Source: Xiphydria camelus (Eukaryota; Arthropoda; Insecta; Hymenoptera; Xiphydriidae). From it: a DNA stretch of 64,000 nt. The position numbers and the translations under genes were made by a program. Position 1 is the first letter of the stretch; each line of letters opens with the position of its first letter. Location: positions 8,571,736 through 8,635,735 of the forward strand of contig OY783192.1 of the NCBI GenBank assembly GCA_963678675.1. The letters are read 5' to 3'. Shown here one piece after another: positions 47,688-60,006 of this stretch. The notes beneath the pieces were generated by a model. It saw nothing but the letters and a program-made list of their open reading frames with translations. It was not told where the DNA came from and did no database searches.

Positions 47688-50362
47688 GTCACGTCACACA
47701 GCCTTCACATTAACTCAGAACGCGTTTACACAACTCCGATTGCGGAGATCACCACCAACCACCGTGATATCGTTTTTCGCTCGCTTTCGCCTCGTTTTCA
47801 AGAGCTACCGGTCTCGTAGCAGACTACCGTAAGGTACTCCCGGCCATCCACGGTGGCGCAGAATTAGAGCATATGGCATCGTCCCAACTAGCTAGGAGTT
47901 TTATTTAGCATCAACATTTGAACGCTCCGTCGGCGGGCGAGCCGAACCGGATGACGCCGCGACTACGCCGCGCTCGCCACGCGGTTCTTTCGTTGATTAC
48001 GCAATAAAAGTCCATCTTGATTCCCGAAGAACAAGTTAGGTATACAGCCAAACGCTTGAAATAAAAGTACCTATTCATCACATGAATTCTCTGAACGCCT
48101 CGACTGGGATCTGCTATATAATTGTAAGTAAAATTAGGTATTTTCTCGAATCTCTTCGATTCCCAGTAATTCTGTGATCTTCTCGATTTATCGGCCGACG
48201 ATAACTCATGCATGACGAGAACTCTGCCAGTCTATTTAAGAATAGCAAGATGCAAGTTGCGTTCTTATCCGATCAATCGACCGCAGTAGCGGTAGAAACT
48301 TATGCAGATAGATACACCACAAAGAGTAATTGATTTCTTGACTATCTCATGTGATAAGAATTTTACATATTTCCTGTTAAAAAATCTGCAAATAAATATT
48401 TCAAATAACGTAACATCGAATCAATACGAGATTAGGTGTATATCATATTATCGGAGATCTCGAAGCAATCACACTATATACCGACCTAAGATCTTGAACC
48501 ATACCGGGGCAATTGCTACATCACAAGGGAAAATATTTAGAAAAGCGCCAGACATCGTAACTTTACGAATTATCCCACTTAAATAAACTTCCTAAGTCGC
48601 CCCATTGAACTATATTTCGTGGATTGTATTTTAGTGCAACTAGATTTGTCAAAAAACTAACGTACATGGTACTCAGCGCGTTCGCTTTAATCTCTATTTA
48701 TAATAGATACCCCTACATGTATAACATGATCCTGAACACTTTCTACTGCACGTGCTAATCTTTTTTTCTCTGCTTCGGAGATACTCATGGCAATACACTT
48801 TTCTTCACTTTAGATATTATGAAATCCTACGTGATTACACAGTATATAAACCAACACATTATTTACACAAAAATGTAAAGGCAAAGTTGAACACTTAGGT
48901 ACTTACAAAAATTATTACCTGTCCTGAGTTTACTATGCGAGAGTTTGTGAAAAATTGCCTATAAAAAATGTAAACTGCCTGAGTTAACTGTACGAGAGTT
49001 AGTAAAAAGCTACCCTGCCCTTCTTGCTTCTTAACTCGCGTCTTCCAGCTTTTCGAACAAAGCCTACACGAGTCAAACTTACGGAACGGCTTTCCATGCC
49101 ATCCCCCGCGATATAATGTGAACGAGCTCTACAAAACTTCAGAGAACGTCTCCAACAATGTTACTGCTAATAGCCATCATCTCGGAGACATTAATTTTAA
49201 AACTTAATGAATATAACTCAATGGTATTTACTATTGAATTAGAAAATGAAAACAGTTTTTCTCTATATACCTCCGCGTTAACTTTTTATAACCCCTCAAA
49301 ACCGCTTAATCAGTTCTGTCGCACCCCGTACTATTTATATTACGTACTTACACTTTTTACTCACTCTGACTACTGTGTTCGTGTACACTGTGTACAAAAT
49401 AATACAAAATTGGACAACGGAACAATTTATGAAGAATTTGAATAGAATATTCTTTACATGCTAGTATAGTGCTCGTATTATAACCAAGCAAAGAATGCTT
49501 GAACACAATGCTTGAAAATAGCAAACACGGAATTGATAACATGGCCAAGCAAATAATGTTAGCATAATATTTGAAAGTACTAAACACAATTATCACACAA
49601 TGGAGAACGTAGATGCGTTACATCTTGTTAAAACTTTACGCTTACAATATGCTAGCAACTTGTATTTATACTGGCTATCAGGACATAACGGAAGCCATAT
49701 AATGACTATTCATTAGCGAATATTAGTTAACTATTTAGTTAATGAATATTCGTTAACTCTTGTCACAGTATAGGGGATTAATATTAACTCTCTTCACTAA
49801 TTGATACGAGTCCATTGACAACAGCAACTATTTAATGAATATATTATATATTTATGTATATTCATATTCATATAAATAATTCATGAATATTTCGTTAACT
49901 ATTAAATAATTATTCTTGTCCCAGTATGTTAATATTTACTTTCGCAATTAAAAAAAGCTGTAGAAGACACACTATATCTCCAAATAATTATTTTCATGAC
50001 AAATGAAACTTCAAATTTATGATTTTTCCGAGCATTTTTAAGAACACCACAGAGTACATTTTATTTATTATCTAATTAATAGGTGCTTTAAATTTTCTAA
50101 GTTCGAAATCAATCATAATTATGTAAGAAGCTCTTAGCTTTCCAAAGCTTTCAAAGCTTTCCAAAAAAATAGTGTCATTATCAAAAAGTTAGATGGCGTC
50201 ACTAAAAATATGTTTTTCAAACTTTAATGTTAATTTTCATACGTTTCTTCCAATTACAAATACGAAATATTCGAAACACATCTGCAGCGGAATGAGTGCA
50301 TGAAAAAATGTAGAGAAAAATTCAGGAAAACTTCTTTTCATCTACTCTTTTTAATGACTTGA
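47688..50362. other. Intergenic, no gene seen
   Basis: Shared upstream side of NRF-D and downstream side of NRF-E. Mostly AT-rich, with only short open frames and no recognised domain. Several GTTAACTA/TTAATGAATATTCG words recur at 49,700-49,910 in both orientations. Confidence 0.45.
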
Positions 50363-50380
50363 CCCCCCCCCCCCCCCCCC
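50363..50380. repeat. C18 homopolymer
   Basis: Eighteen consecutive C bases in otherwise AT-rich DNA, about 590 bases downstream of the NRF-E stop codon. Length may be affected by sequencing error. Confidence 0.8.
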
Positions 50381-50786
50381 TTCACTTAATAACGTTGAGT
50401 CTCCAGTACATATTCCTCCTTGTAATTGGTGGTGTTCCCTATATATGTACATGTGTATATTTATAATTATAGCTTCGAAACATTTATGGAACGCCAAGCA
50501 CAACTGAGCCAAAGCTAAAATAACAGAGCTACACAATTCTGTTCTTCGAGCCATTATTATTTGAGACACCTAACCTGGCATCGATGTTAATGCATTCCTT
50601 TCTAATTACGTACATACTGACATCGCGATGAGGCCACGTTGCAGTTGCACGCCTGCGCTGCAAGATATTTCAAACCGGCAAGTTCTGTTAAACGTGCACA
50701 AAAAGAGCATCGAATAGGTACGTATTCGGACATGATCCAGGAAATTGGGTTTTCTTGCAATGAAGAAACGTTATTTTTAAAAAGTA

Positions 50787-50792
50787 TTTATT
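50787..50792 (-). terminator. Candidate poly(A) signal of NRF-E
   Basis: AATAAA on the minus strand about 180 bases after the NRF-E stop codon at 50,971, with a second TAATAAA-like word close by. Confidence 0.4.
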
Positions 50793-50970
50793 AACTAATT
50801 TATTATTACTCGATTTGCTCTGCGGTAACACAAATAATAACAGTCTTTTCGTGCAAGTTTTAATAACTAAACTTAAATACTGTAAAAGTGAAGCAATGCT
50901 CTTCCAAGCATACATGCGAAGCTTCAACGACCTGTACAATACCAAATTCTGAAAGACGATTATACGAATG

Positions 50971-53900
50971 TTAAACCTCGTCTTTTGTGGGGGGATCTTT
51001 ATACTCATCCACCTCATCCACTGCTACAGGTGCTAGATCCCTCTTTGATTCATGTACGTGTGTAGAATCAGATTTCCTTTTCAATATCATCTTTTCCAAA
51101 ATCAGAATTGGCGATTCGAAGAATAAGCTGAATATGAAGGCGATATTCGTTATCAATACTAGGTCACCCAAGAACAGATTCAGCTGAAAAATACATACGA
51201 ATTAACACCTGGTTGAAGTTCCTGTGAATTTTTCTACATTTAGAGCCCAGACGCACAGAGAGCGGTCTGGCGTTCGGCGTTCCGCGTTCAATAGAAAATG
51301 AGAAATTTTGCGTTCTTGCGTTCCATTCACAGAATGCAGAACGCAGAACGCGGAACGCCAGACCGCGCTCTGTGTGTCTGGGCTCTTAAACTTGTATACA
51401 TTTTTTTGAAAAGAGCGTATACTAACGATGTTAACATTTGTAAAATAAGAAGTCGTTCGTGCAACACCGCTCTTCATAAATTGTAGCATGATGTGCAATA
51501 AGTAAATGCAATAACTCAGTCTACCCAGTGGCTGAAATATTGGCAGCGACAAGATTGTACCGACCGGGCCTGAAACGTAAATTTATATTTTACATTTATA
51601 AAGAGTCGAGATCGTTTAACCCAGAACACGCGGTATACAGTAACACAGATTTTCGAAACAGATACTCACCTGCGTATCCTCGGGCGCAAGCAAAAATGAT
51701 CCAACAAATAGCAGCTCCCCAAAGAGGCCGCGATGCAGTGTTATAAATAGTTTCCCAAACAATATTATACTCGTAATCTTCGGACTGAAACGTGCGATAA
51801 CCAAAAATACAAAAGGCCAATACAACTGTCGTGAGAAACCACCCAAGTCGAACGTATACCTGAGAATGGCAGAGAAACAATATATTTTTAAGTGATAAAT
51901 AAAATAATACCAAGATATACCAGAAAATACCTACTTTATCCAGTAATCTGTCCTTCGTTGCCATCTCGTATCCTACAAATATTCCTACTAACCACGGAGC
52001 GGCTCGTAAGTGTGTAAGAGAATAATAGTACCGAAATTCATTTATCATCTTATCGAAGCTGAAAGCACAAAATAAATTATTATTAATAAGTTATTCCGTA
52101 ATAAAATGGAATTCTGGTTTTTGTATAAAACAATGATGCGTAATTCGTCTTACGTAAGTATAGGTATGAAGAAATTAACTTGGTATTTATTTATGGCGAA
52201 AATCGCTGCTGAGGTAACGATCGAACCGAGGAAAAATAAACCCAAGATAGATAGACCTATCTTTGGCCATTTGGCAAGTGGATATAGGATAATAGGAGAG
52301 ATCAAAAACAGCTGCATATCGACCGCTAGATACCAAGTATGTCCCAAGCACTGTTAAAAGCAAAAGCATCGTCGGTAAAATCGTTAGCCGAGAAAAATTA
52401 ATTCTTCTTGTCCTTTGCGCGAGACTCTGTCAAGTCTCTTGATTAGGTTTTCGAGTCTTCGCGATTCTTACAATGTTTGCACTGTCGTAATAATTGTTGA
52501 TGTAAAGAAGGACCGCCCACCATTTCGTTCTGCAGGGTGTGAATAACACTTCATTGGTATATTCCCATAAAGGTCCCGAGCCGAGGTGGGGAAATATGAA
52601 TGTCGTGAAAAGTAACAATGCGATGATTGCAGGCGTTAGTCTAAAATTAGGAGAGAAAAGAGGTGTTAAAAATATACCTACCAATTTTCCCTCGATATAC
52701 ACTCTTTTAGCCCGCAAAAATAATATTACCTGACATAACGATGAATATAGTACTTGAATAAATTGAACTTCCGACCTCGATCCATTTCCTTCAGCATGTG
52801 ATAGGACATCAGGAAACCGCTCAGAGTGAAGAACGTATCCACTGCGAAGGGTGCTACGTACACGTGTAATGATTTCCAAGATCGCGACCACTGTAAGTAA
52901 TTGTCGAACGATTTTTTTTCACTTTAAACGTTAGAACTTCTTCTTACGATATCACACTTGCATTGAGTCTCGATAAAGAAGTAAGAAACATTTGCAAATA
53001 TTGACAATCACCTCTAAAACGTCGACAGTATTAATAAACGGTCTGAGCAAGGAGGCAACGTATTGATGTCCCATAGCGACCCAAAATATGCTCAAAAACC
53101 GGATACCCTGTATACCGGGTAAATGCTGAGAGGATGCTTTCATACTAAGCAGGCGCGACGCATTCTTGCGCAGAGAAAATTCGACTAGCATTTGAGCAGT
53201 TCGGTTCCCTTTTAGCACAAATTCGCATATCGTACAGGCCACAAGGAACAGGGCAATGCTCGAAAATCCTATTCTGGAATGAATGAATTTAACACTCGTA
53301 TCCGCGCGTTATCTACAAAAGTCCCCTCAAAATAATTTCGTCATTTCGTTTACGTACATAGTCGCGATTTCTGCGGCAGTCCAGTTCGACGTATCGACTT
53401 TCGAACATAACACTGGACCCACAACGATACCCGTCCAATAGGAAGCGGTGGATTTTCTCAGAGTCTCATTCACAATTCGAGCGACCCAGTTGGAATCGCA
53501 TGTAGCCGGAAGACATACCGTAGAACCGAAAGAAAATGCAATGGCTTGAGTGGAAGCGTTCGACTTCGATAAAGTGTATATGCATTGGTGACCCCGAATT
53601 TCCGTGACGTTGTCCCGAGCGGAAAGGCACTCGTCGTACATTCCCAAATCCATCAAATTTCCAGTCAAAAGACCCGACTGCAGCTTCGACGACGAATCCA
53701 GCACTGGAACAATTGACGAAAACACGTTTTTCGAGTGGACCAATCGAGCCGAAGTTATTAATCGTCGAGTCACTCACTCTTCAGTGCCCACTTTTTCTTT
53801 CTTATGACTCCCCAATAGTATTTTTTCATCTGCGCGCTGCATTCTTCCTGCGAACTGGCGAGGCTACTATTTGAAAATGATTTCAACAGGTTTCTCGGCT

Positions 53901-54027
53901 GAAGGATCCTCAACGCTGACTCGAAATTAAGATTCTCCAAATCACTATCACTCGCGGCAAAATTCGACGAAACATTGCGAATCGCGACGGACGATAGCAG
54001 GAGACACGCCACTACTGTGAAATGCAT
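50971..54027 (-). CDS. NRF-6-like membrane acyltransferase (NRF-E), 684 aa
   Basis: Ten exons give 2,055 nt in frame: 54027-53778, 53703-53358, 53273-53012, 52890-52730, 52640-52472, 52350-52154, 52058-51935, 51859-51670, 51569-51427, 51183-50971. The start is the Met of M-H-F-T-V-V-A-C-L-L-L-S-S, a signal peptide; an upstream in-frame ATG gives a non-signal extension. NRF motifs: K-K-W-A-L-K, Y-D-E-C-L, V-C-L-P-A-T-C. Acyltransferase motifs: Q-G-I-R-F-L-S, V-A-M-G-H, V-D-T-F-F-T-L-S-G-F-L, H-T-W-Y-L-A-V-D-M-Q-L-F, F-E-S-P-I-L-I-L-E-K. Exons 2 and 3 of the paralogs are fused here (346 nt), as are the two exons around the first helix (262 nt). It ends in a ~30-residue acidic tail. Confidence 0.93.
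51240..51388. mobile_element. Foldback MITE in the last intron of NRF-E
   Basis: TTAGAGCCCAGACGCACAGA at 51,240 is mirrored by CTGTGTGTCTGGGCTCTTAA at about 51,369-51,388. The arms are about 65 bases and continue through GCGGTCTGGCGTTC. TTA lies at both ends, which would fit a 3-base Harbinger-type duplication. Confidence 0.8.
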
Positions 54028-54067
54028 TTTGACCAAGTGATAGTTTTCCGCGTGTACTTCCAATATA

Positions 54068-54075
54068 TACACTGT
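54068..54075 (-). promoter_or_regulatory. Possible TATA box of NRF-E
   Basis: GTATATAT on the minus strand about 45 bases before the chosen start codon. The implied leader would be about 10-15 bases. Comparable to the arrangement at NRF-A. Weak evidence. Confidence 0.25.
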
Positions 54076-54335
54076 TGGAAACCCATCGTTGAACCGTGAT
54101 AAGATAAGACAATATTCAGAAGTAAATAGTATTCATACCGATTTCTACAAAATGTATTTGAACTTTGAGATTCCGCTCTTGTGCTCCGTCATTGTGACTA
54201 GATCACTAGAACGACCCGAGATTCCTTTCCATGATTACGAATAATTGCTAGAAATTAGTATCCCGCTGAGAAAGGGTTCGAAAAACATTTTGTGTTTCAA
54301 TGAATTACTGAACTGTGATTCATTTGCGGTGTTCG

Positions 54336-55352
54336 TTAACCCTCCGTTAGGCGGGTGGATCATACTAACGTGGATGGTCGCGTGGATTCCGATGGTAATC
54401 TATTTGATATTGTTTATAATAACATTATTTCTTATTCAATTATTATTGCTTTTTATTTTATGTTAATTGATGTATATATAGTGGCATTTAACATAAATAA
54501 AACATGCACATTTTGCCCAGATGTTATGATATTAATATAAAACGCGTACACTTGTGTTTTTGAGCATTCGTTTGCATGCCAACAATAAAGAGCAGCAGAA
54601 AAATACACTATTTTAAGAAACAGATTAAACTGTATTTCTTTCAGTTAACAAATATAGTAATACTTAAATAAACAACAAAAGAGAAAAATAAAAATATAAT
54701 TAAACGAAAAAAACAGTAGCTAAATATAAGCTTTTTTTATTCTGAAAAGCAAGTAGGTAGTACAAACATCCCTCGTGTGCTCTTTGCATGCGTGTTTGCT
54801 ACATTTTTGACAAATTTTTCTCGTGGACTGATTGCGACTTCTCGAACAGATGTAGCAACGACGAATTGTATTTGACATATCTGGTGGAGGAGGAGAAGGA
54901 GGAATTTCTTCAAGTCCAAGTAGGTGCCGCGCTCGTTACCTTAGTTCTCTTGGTAGGGAAGAAATGGTTGATCGGTGCTTAATTTAGGTAAATTAATTTC
55001 GCTAAATTAATTGAAGTTCACTATTTTATATATATTTGACCGTATTTAATGTGAAAAGAAACTTACCTAAACTCTCTTACCATACAGTCAAAATTTGAAA
55101 TCGTGCACTGAACAAAATGTGTCACGTAAACAGGCGGGTGGATTACATATTAATATAATCCAGTCATCTTTAACAGCCGCCTACTCAGAAAAACGCACTC
55201 CACGAAAGTTTATCTGACACCAAAGTCAAAGCTAGATCTCTTATGAATAGCTACTCAAGAGATAGACGCCGTCTATATGCAATTATTTAATTGGCGGCTA
55301 CTAAAAAGGGCGTGGATTACAATGGTAATCCACCCGCCTAACGGAGGGTTAA
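54336..55352 (-). mobile_element. piggyBac derivative with TTAA duplication
   Basis: TTAA followed by CCCTCCGTTAGGCGGGTGGA (54,336) is mirrored exactly at 55,328-55,352, ending in TTAA. TTAA target sites with CCC... ends are diagnostic of piggyBac. An inner copy of the end motif (GGCGGGTGGATTACA at 55,131) lies near the right end. At about 1.0 kb it keeps only the 3' part of a transposase frame on the minus strand, so it is an internally deleted, non-autonomous copy. Confidence 0.88.
54720..54990 (-). pseudogene. piggyBac transposase C-terminal fragment (cysteine-rich domain)
   Basis: The minus-strand frame reads R-R-C-Y-I-C-S-R-S-R-N-Q-S-T-R and then K-I-C-Q-K-C-S-K-H-A-C-K-E-H-T-R-D-V-C. 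That is the cysteine/histidine spacing of the DNA-binding domain at the end of piggyBac transposases. Upstream, T-K-R-T-K-V-T-S-A and R-H-L-L-G-L-E-E-I-P-P fit the same protein but lie in different frames, so a one-base shift separates them. The catalytic Asp triad is absent. It is a decayed remnant. Confidence 0.75.
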
Positions 55353-55456
55353 AATAACTGAGATTAAGGAAAACGAAGTCTTACTACTCCCTTTAAATAT
55401 TTTCTACAAGTTTTTCGGTGGCTCGACGATATACAAAAAGTCGTCAATCAGAGGCA

Positions 55457-56407
55457 TAGGGTAAAGCGAGGAGAGATGGCACACGTTTTACAAAATTTAA
55501 AATATTTTCTTTTTAACGAAAAATTAAAAAATACCAAATAATACAGAAAACTAACAATAACTTTTGCGTACTTTTGGTGTAGTCGAAAAACACAAAACAC
55601 TTATCATAATGACACAAAAAAGAAAAAAGTAAAATACTAAATTGGTCCATCTGTCCTACTAAGTGTAGGAGAGTTGGACCATTAGGGGTAGGATAGATGG
55701 ACTATTAACTTTTAACGCTTTTTCTTGATTGCTTTAATGCCGCATGTTTGACAAATGTTTTCATAAGATGTGCAGCCATCGTGCAGCCATTTCAAACACA
55801 AATCGCACTTAAGCCAGTCATCCTTTTTCTTGGTTTGCCGATAATCTTCGTTGCACCCAACGCATTCATTTTCCATATCGCTAAAATGTTAAAATGTTAT
55901 TGCCAGGTATAAATCATCCGCAGACCATGTAGTCCTTGGAGGTGTGTTCAGTTTTTGCCTGTACTTGTTGGGCATTTTTCTGAAATCATGCCTAAAGCCT
56001 TAGTCCATCTCTCCACGCAAATGCTGGTCCATCTCTCCTAAAAGCGTAGGAGAGATGGACCGGGCAATATTTACTAAACGAAACTATATACACGCCTGTT
56101 TTAAGGTTAGGTGTCCACCAGAAAACCCGTCTTACCAGTACTTTGCACTACATTAGGCTAAAATTTACCTTAAAGTGATTTAATTGACGAACAAAATAAC
56201 CTCAGAAAAATGTTTAGCGTAGTTAAAAACAATGATCGCTTGTAACTAACAAAAACAATGACAAACAACAGCAGAAACGGATTTAAAAGCACGACTGTTA
56301 ACTACGGCTATGTCAACGTGATTGGATCGAGCCTTGTTGCCACGATGCAAAAGATATCGCTGGTGCTCCGTCTCTCCTACTGTGCCATCTCTCCTCGCTT
56401 TACCCTA
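55457..56407 (-). mobile_element. TA-flanked pogo-like element
   Basis: TA plus GGGTAAAGCGAGGAGAGATG at 55,457 is mirrored by CATCTCTCCTCGCTTTACCC plus TA at 56,386-56,407. Variants of GTCCATCTCTCC recur inside in both orientations (near 55,650, 55,690, 55,995, 56,025, 56,045). It carries one intact small frame with a PHD-like zinc finger (55,712-55,876). The TA duplication and the zinc finger type fit the pogo/Tc1 group. No DDE domain is visible, so it is non-autonomous. Confidence 0.8.
55712..55876 (-). CDS. 54-aa PHD-like zinc finger in the pogo-like element
   Basis: The frame starts M-E-N-E-C-V-G-C-N-E-D-Y and continues D-W-L-K-C-D-L-C-L-K-W-L-H-D-G-C, then I-C-Q-T-C-G-I-K, ending in K-K-K-R and a stop. 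The order C-x2-C, C-x2-C, W-L-H-x2-C, C-x2-C matches the short zinc-binding module that closes many insect pogo/Tigger-like DDE_1 transposases. It may be the intact 3' end of a deleted transposase or a small independent protein. It is too short for most gene callers. No promoter is evident. Confidence 0.6.
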   Translation of the reverse strand: MENECVGCNEDYRQTKKKDDWLKCDLCLKWLHDGCTSYENICQTCGIKAIKKKR

Positions 56408-57231
56408 CAAAAACGTCATCTTATTCCCATCCCAATGGAAACGAACTAAACATAAATATGTTTGTTCTATAATAGAGTTATTCATTCTACGGTCTATCAT
56501 ACTACACATATATACAACTTTATTAGCCGCTCTAACATTTAAGAACGGTCATTTTTTCGATAATAATAACTTACCTTAATTTCTTCCATTCCCTCATTTT
56601 TGTGCAGAGTTCAATATATTAGCTCATTACAACATTGTCATAGCGTACTTATTATGTGAGTAAGGAATGTTCTCTTGAGTTTGAGTGCACAAGTCAATCT
56701 AAAACCGTACTTGAAAAAACAAAAGTTAATTACCGCGAAACTTTTTCGTTTTTCTTCATATTCGCCTTCTGCTTAACGCTTGGACTCGCACCTAACTAGT
56801 TTCACCTGCATTTACAAAAAGCTAAGGAGGAAACTAAGCTTTCAGCAATCATGTACAATATGGTAAAGCCTGAATCAAAAGGCATCCTACGGGAGCCAAG
56901 TGACAAGTTGCGTTCATAGGTGCGCGTGCACTAGTAAATGGCAGAGTTACACATACGAGTACACTTCACGTGGATAGTGTTGGTGCACAAGCTGGCTGCC
57001 GAGCAAGCGTCTACAGTGGGTCGTTTCTAGTTCGATTTCCCTCACTATGGGAACCCAGTTGCCAATTGATGCAGGTTTTTCTAATCAACCTGCAGTGTAC
57101 GCCGCGACGTAGCCGTGCACTTTCCGTCGTTATCAAAAATTACTATTTGAAGGAGCTACTCCAGGATTCGTGAAATAACGACGAAAAATAATTCGAATCG
57201 AAATCGTGCAAGTTTGTGATCAGAAAAAATC
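56408..57231. other. Upstream region of the P450 gene
   Basis: No coding feature is seen. A clear TATA box is not found at a typical distance from the ATG at 57,232, so a 5' UTR intron is possible. Confidence 0.35.
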
Positions 57232-59466
57232 ATGATACTTCTCATCTTATGGTTATTCGCATTGGTAAGAGCGCCGCTATGTTACTATTACTTGAAGTTC
57301 AACTATAATTACTGGCGCGATAGACGTGTTCCTCATCCGAATCCTGAATTAATATTCGGTAATGCGAAAGACGTAATATTGCTGAAGGCAACCATCGGTG
57401 AGTGGCTTCAACAAATTTACAAGAGATACGAAGGACACCCATTTGTCGGTATTTACGAGCTGAGAACACCCGCCCTCCTACTAAGGGATCCCGAACTTAT
57501 CAAGCGAATTCTTATCAAGGACTTCTCGCACTTCCAAGGTAGATATACCCGACTAGTCATCCCATCGATCTCATCTCGAAAATCGCGGTTATTCAATGAG
57601 AGCTCCTTCTAGGTCGAGGCATCGTGATGAATGAAAATGCCGACCCTCTGTGCGTTAATTTAATCAATCTCTCGGGTTCACGGTGGCGTGTCCTCCGAAC
57701 GAAACTCACTCCAGTCTTTACCGCAGTCAAAATCCGTAACATGTTCGATCTGATCGCCGAATCGTCAAGAAAGTTTAAGGTCTCACTCGTTCAATAGCGT
57801 TTTAGGGTGGAAATTCCGAGAAACGATTACGCAAGCCAAGTCTATATCTCGACTTTTTCTCTCTCTTTCGTAGAATTTCGTCGAACGTTACGCCGACAAA
57901 GAAGAAACCGTGGAATTTCGAGATCTCGCCGCGAAATTTACGTCGGAAGCCATCGGCACCTGCTGCTTCGGAATTCAGACGAACTCGATTCAAGACGAGG
58001 ATTCGGAATTTCGGATTATGTGCAGAAAGGTTTTGGATCCTTGCTTGGTGATCGCCTTGAAAAGACTCGTACGCGTGTACCTTCCGGGAATTTTTAACTC
58101 TTTAAAGATAAGTTTGAATCCTCCCGATGTCACCAAGTATTTCATAAACGTAGTCGGAGATGTGATCAAGCACAGAAAGGCCAACGATGTCATTCGACAC
58201 GATTTCATGGACACGCTGATGCAAATAAGGAACGAAGCTATGGGATTGAATGACGATGAAATTGCGGTTGTAAATGGTAAGAGGAATGAAAATGAAAAGC
58301 ATATGATGGTATAATATACAAATATTCTGATAAAAGTAACGAGATTTTATTCCCATATATTTCTTTATTCTTAAAAACATAATTTAGGGAAGAGTCGCCG
58401 AATTTGAACCACTTAAGTTATTTTTGGATGAATTTCTAAAATAGAATATCTTAGAAAAAATAACAATACGTGAAAATAATAAGCCACTGTGTATGCATTA
58501 AATTGATGTAATTGAATTTTTTGAAAAATATCACAAAATCAAGAAATGATAAAAACTAAGAGTATATCGTCGGGTTACTGCGAGAACCAGATAAGTAACA
58601 TTTTGGTAGTTCTGAGAAAATGGGAAAAATATAGAAAAGCGGACTTAGCTATTTTGATGCCTTACATCTTTGACCTTTAGAACACCTTACAGAACACTTA
58701 CCTGGTTTTCACAGAACATTTCTTGATGGCTTTTATGATCAAACCTGCACTAAACCAAAATATGCTAATAATGAAGTTATCTTGTTTTTACAGTAATACG
58801 ACGATATATTTGATCCTTTGCGTTTGCTGGGTCACACCAGAACGGTTAGCAAAGCTTCGATACTTCAATGAGTTTTTCAACTGTCTGTAGTGAAAACTGT
58901 TACTGCCTTATCAGTTAGAAATAATAGCCGTCAACATTAACGAACAAAGTGTGCAGTCCATCTACAAGTCTAAGTATACGATGCAACTAACAAAACAACG
59001 AAAAATATCTACTTTTCTAGTTACAATGGCGGTCCAATCTAAGCCCCGGTAAACATTCGGACACTCTTCCCTATATAAAGCTGACACGTAGGTTGAATGA
59101 AAACACTCTCCTTTTCTTATAGGTTAAAGTTCAAGAGTGATTTTCAGATGTAATCTTTTCTTTAACAACTTCAATTTCTCCCTCTAATATAAATTGACAC
59201 GTAATTCTAGAAGTTTAAAACGTTTATGCATTTTTCTACAATACCAGTCATAGATGATAACGTGGTAGCCGCCCAAGCGTACATCTTCTTTTTGGCTGGA
59301 TTCGAAACTTCCTCTACAGCGATGAGCTTTGCCATGTACGAGCTTGCTACCAATCCACACATCCAGAACAAACTAGTCAATGAGATAAAATCCGCTTTGA
59401 AAAAACATGACCGTTTCTGTTACGAAGCGATTACCGAAATGGAATATCTGGATCGCGTTATTCATG
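57232..59466 (+). CDS. Cytochrome P450, clan 3 (CYP6-like), first four exons; 3' part not in window
   Basis: Exons 57232-57538, 57613-57779, 57874-58276 and 59248-59466 join in frame (1,096 nt, 365 residues). A hydrophobic N-terminal anchor (M-I-L-L-I-L-W-L-F-A-L) is followed by R-R-V-P-H-P-N-P, then S-H-F-Q-G-R-G-I, W-R-V-L-R-T-K-L-T-P-V-F in the helix C region and helix I F-L-A-G-F-E-T-S-S-T-A, the oxygen-activation motif. These features fit insect microsomal CYP6-type enzymes of xenobiotic and hormone oxidation. The exon ends with a good GTAAGT donor. The K-helix ExxR, the PERF region and the heme-binding Cys are not found in the remaining 4.5 kb, which is filled by transposons. The gene either continues beyond 64,000 or has lost its 3' half. 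Confidence 0.85.
58277..59247. other. P450 intron 3
   Basis: AT-rich, 971 bases, bounded by GTAAGA and CCAG. I see no repeat element or alternative exon in it. It is far longer than introns 1 and 2 (74 and 94 bases). Confidence 0.6.
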
Positions 59467-60006
59467 GTAAGTCGAACTTATTGAGCCCGAAGGCTCTTCG
59501 TCAAAAATTTTAAACTACATTGAGATACAGTATTTGAAAAGCTGCCATGATTAATAGTCAAGTGGTAGTGCCAATTCGTTAACTTCAGCAGGAAAAATAC
59601 GACCATCTCATTAAGATTATCATCTACCGTAAAATAAAATTGGAGTCGGTAAAATATCGACTGCGGATAGTTAACAGGGAAAAAGTCATTAGCAACAATT
59701 GGTATATCATTTACCTAGGTATGCTAAAATGTACCTATGGTGAATTACCTACTCGTAGAGACCCCGATAGCAAAGTGGCACCACAGTGACTGCACCCTGC
59801 TTTCACGCGGTGCATTCGAGTGCATGCACTGGGGTGTCCATCTGTCTGTGCACCGTGAAGCCATACTGCAGTCACGCAGTGTAAGTACGACGGTAAAAGT
59901 AGAATTTTGCAAAAAGGGGGCGATAAAGTAGGATTTCCCGCCTGCCTTATCCGCCTACTAGAGAAAAAGAGAGAGAGAGAGAGTGTCGGTTTTTTTTTCT
60001 CAAACC

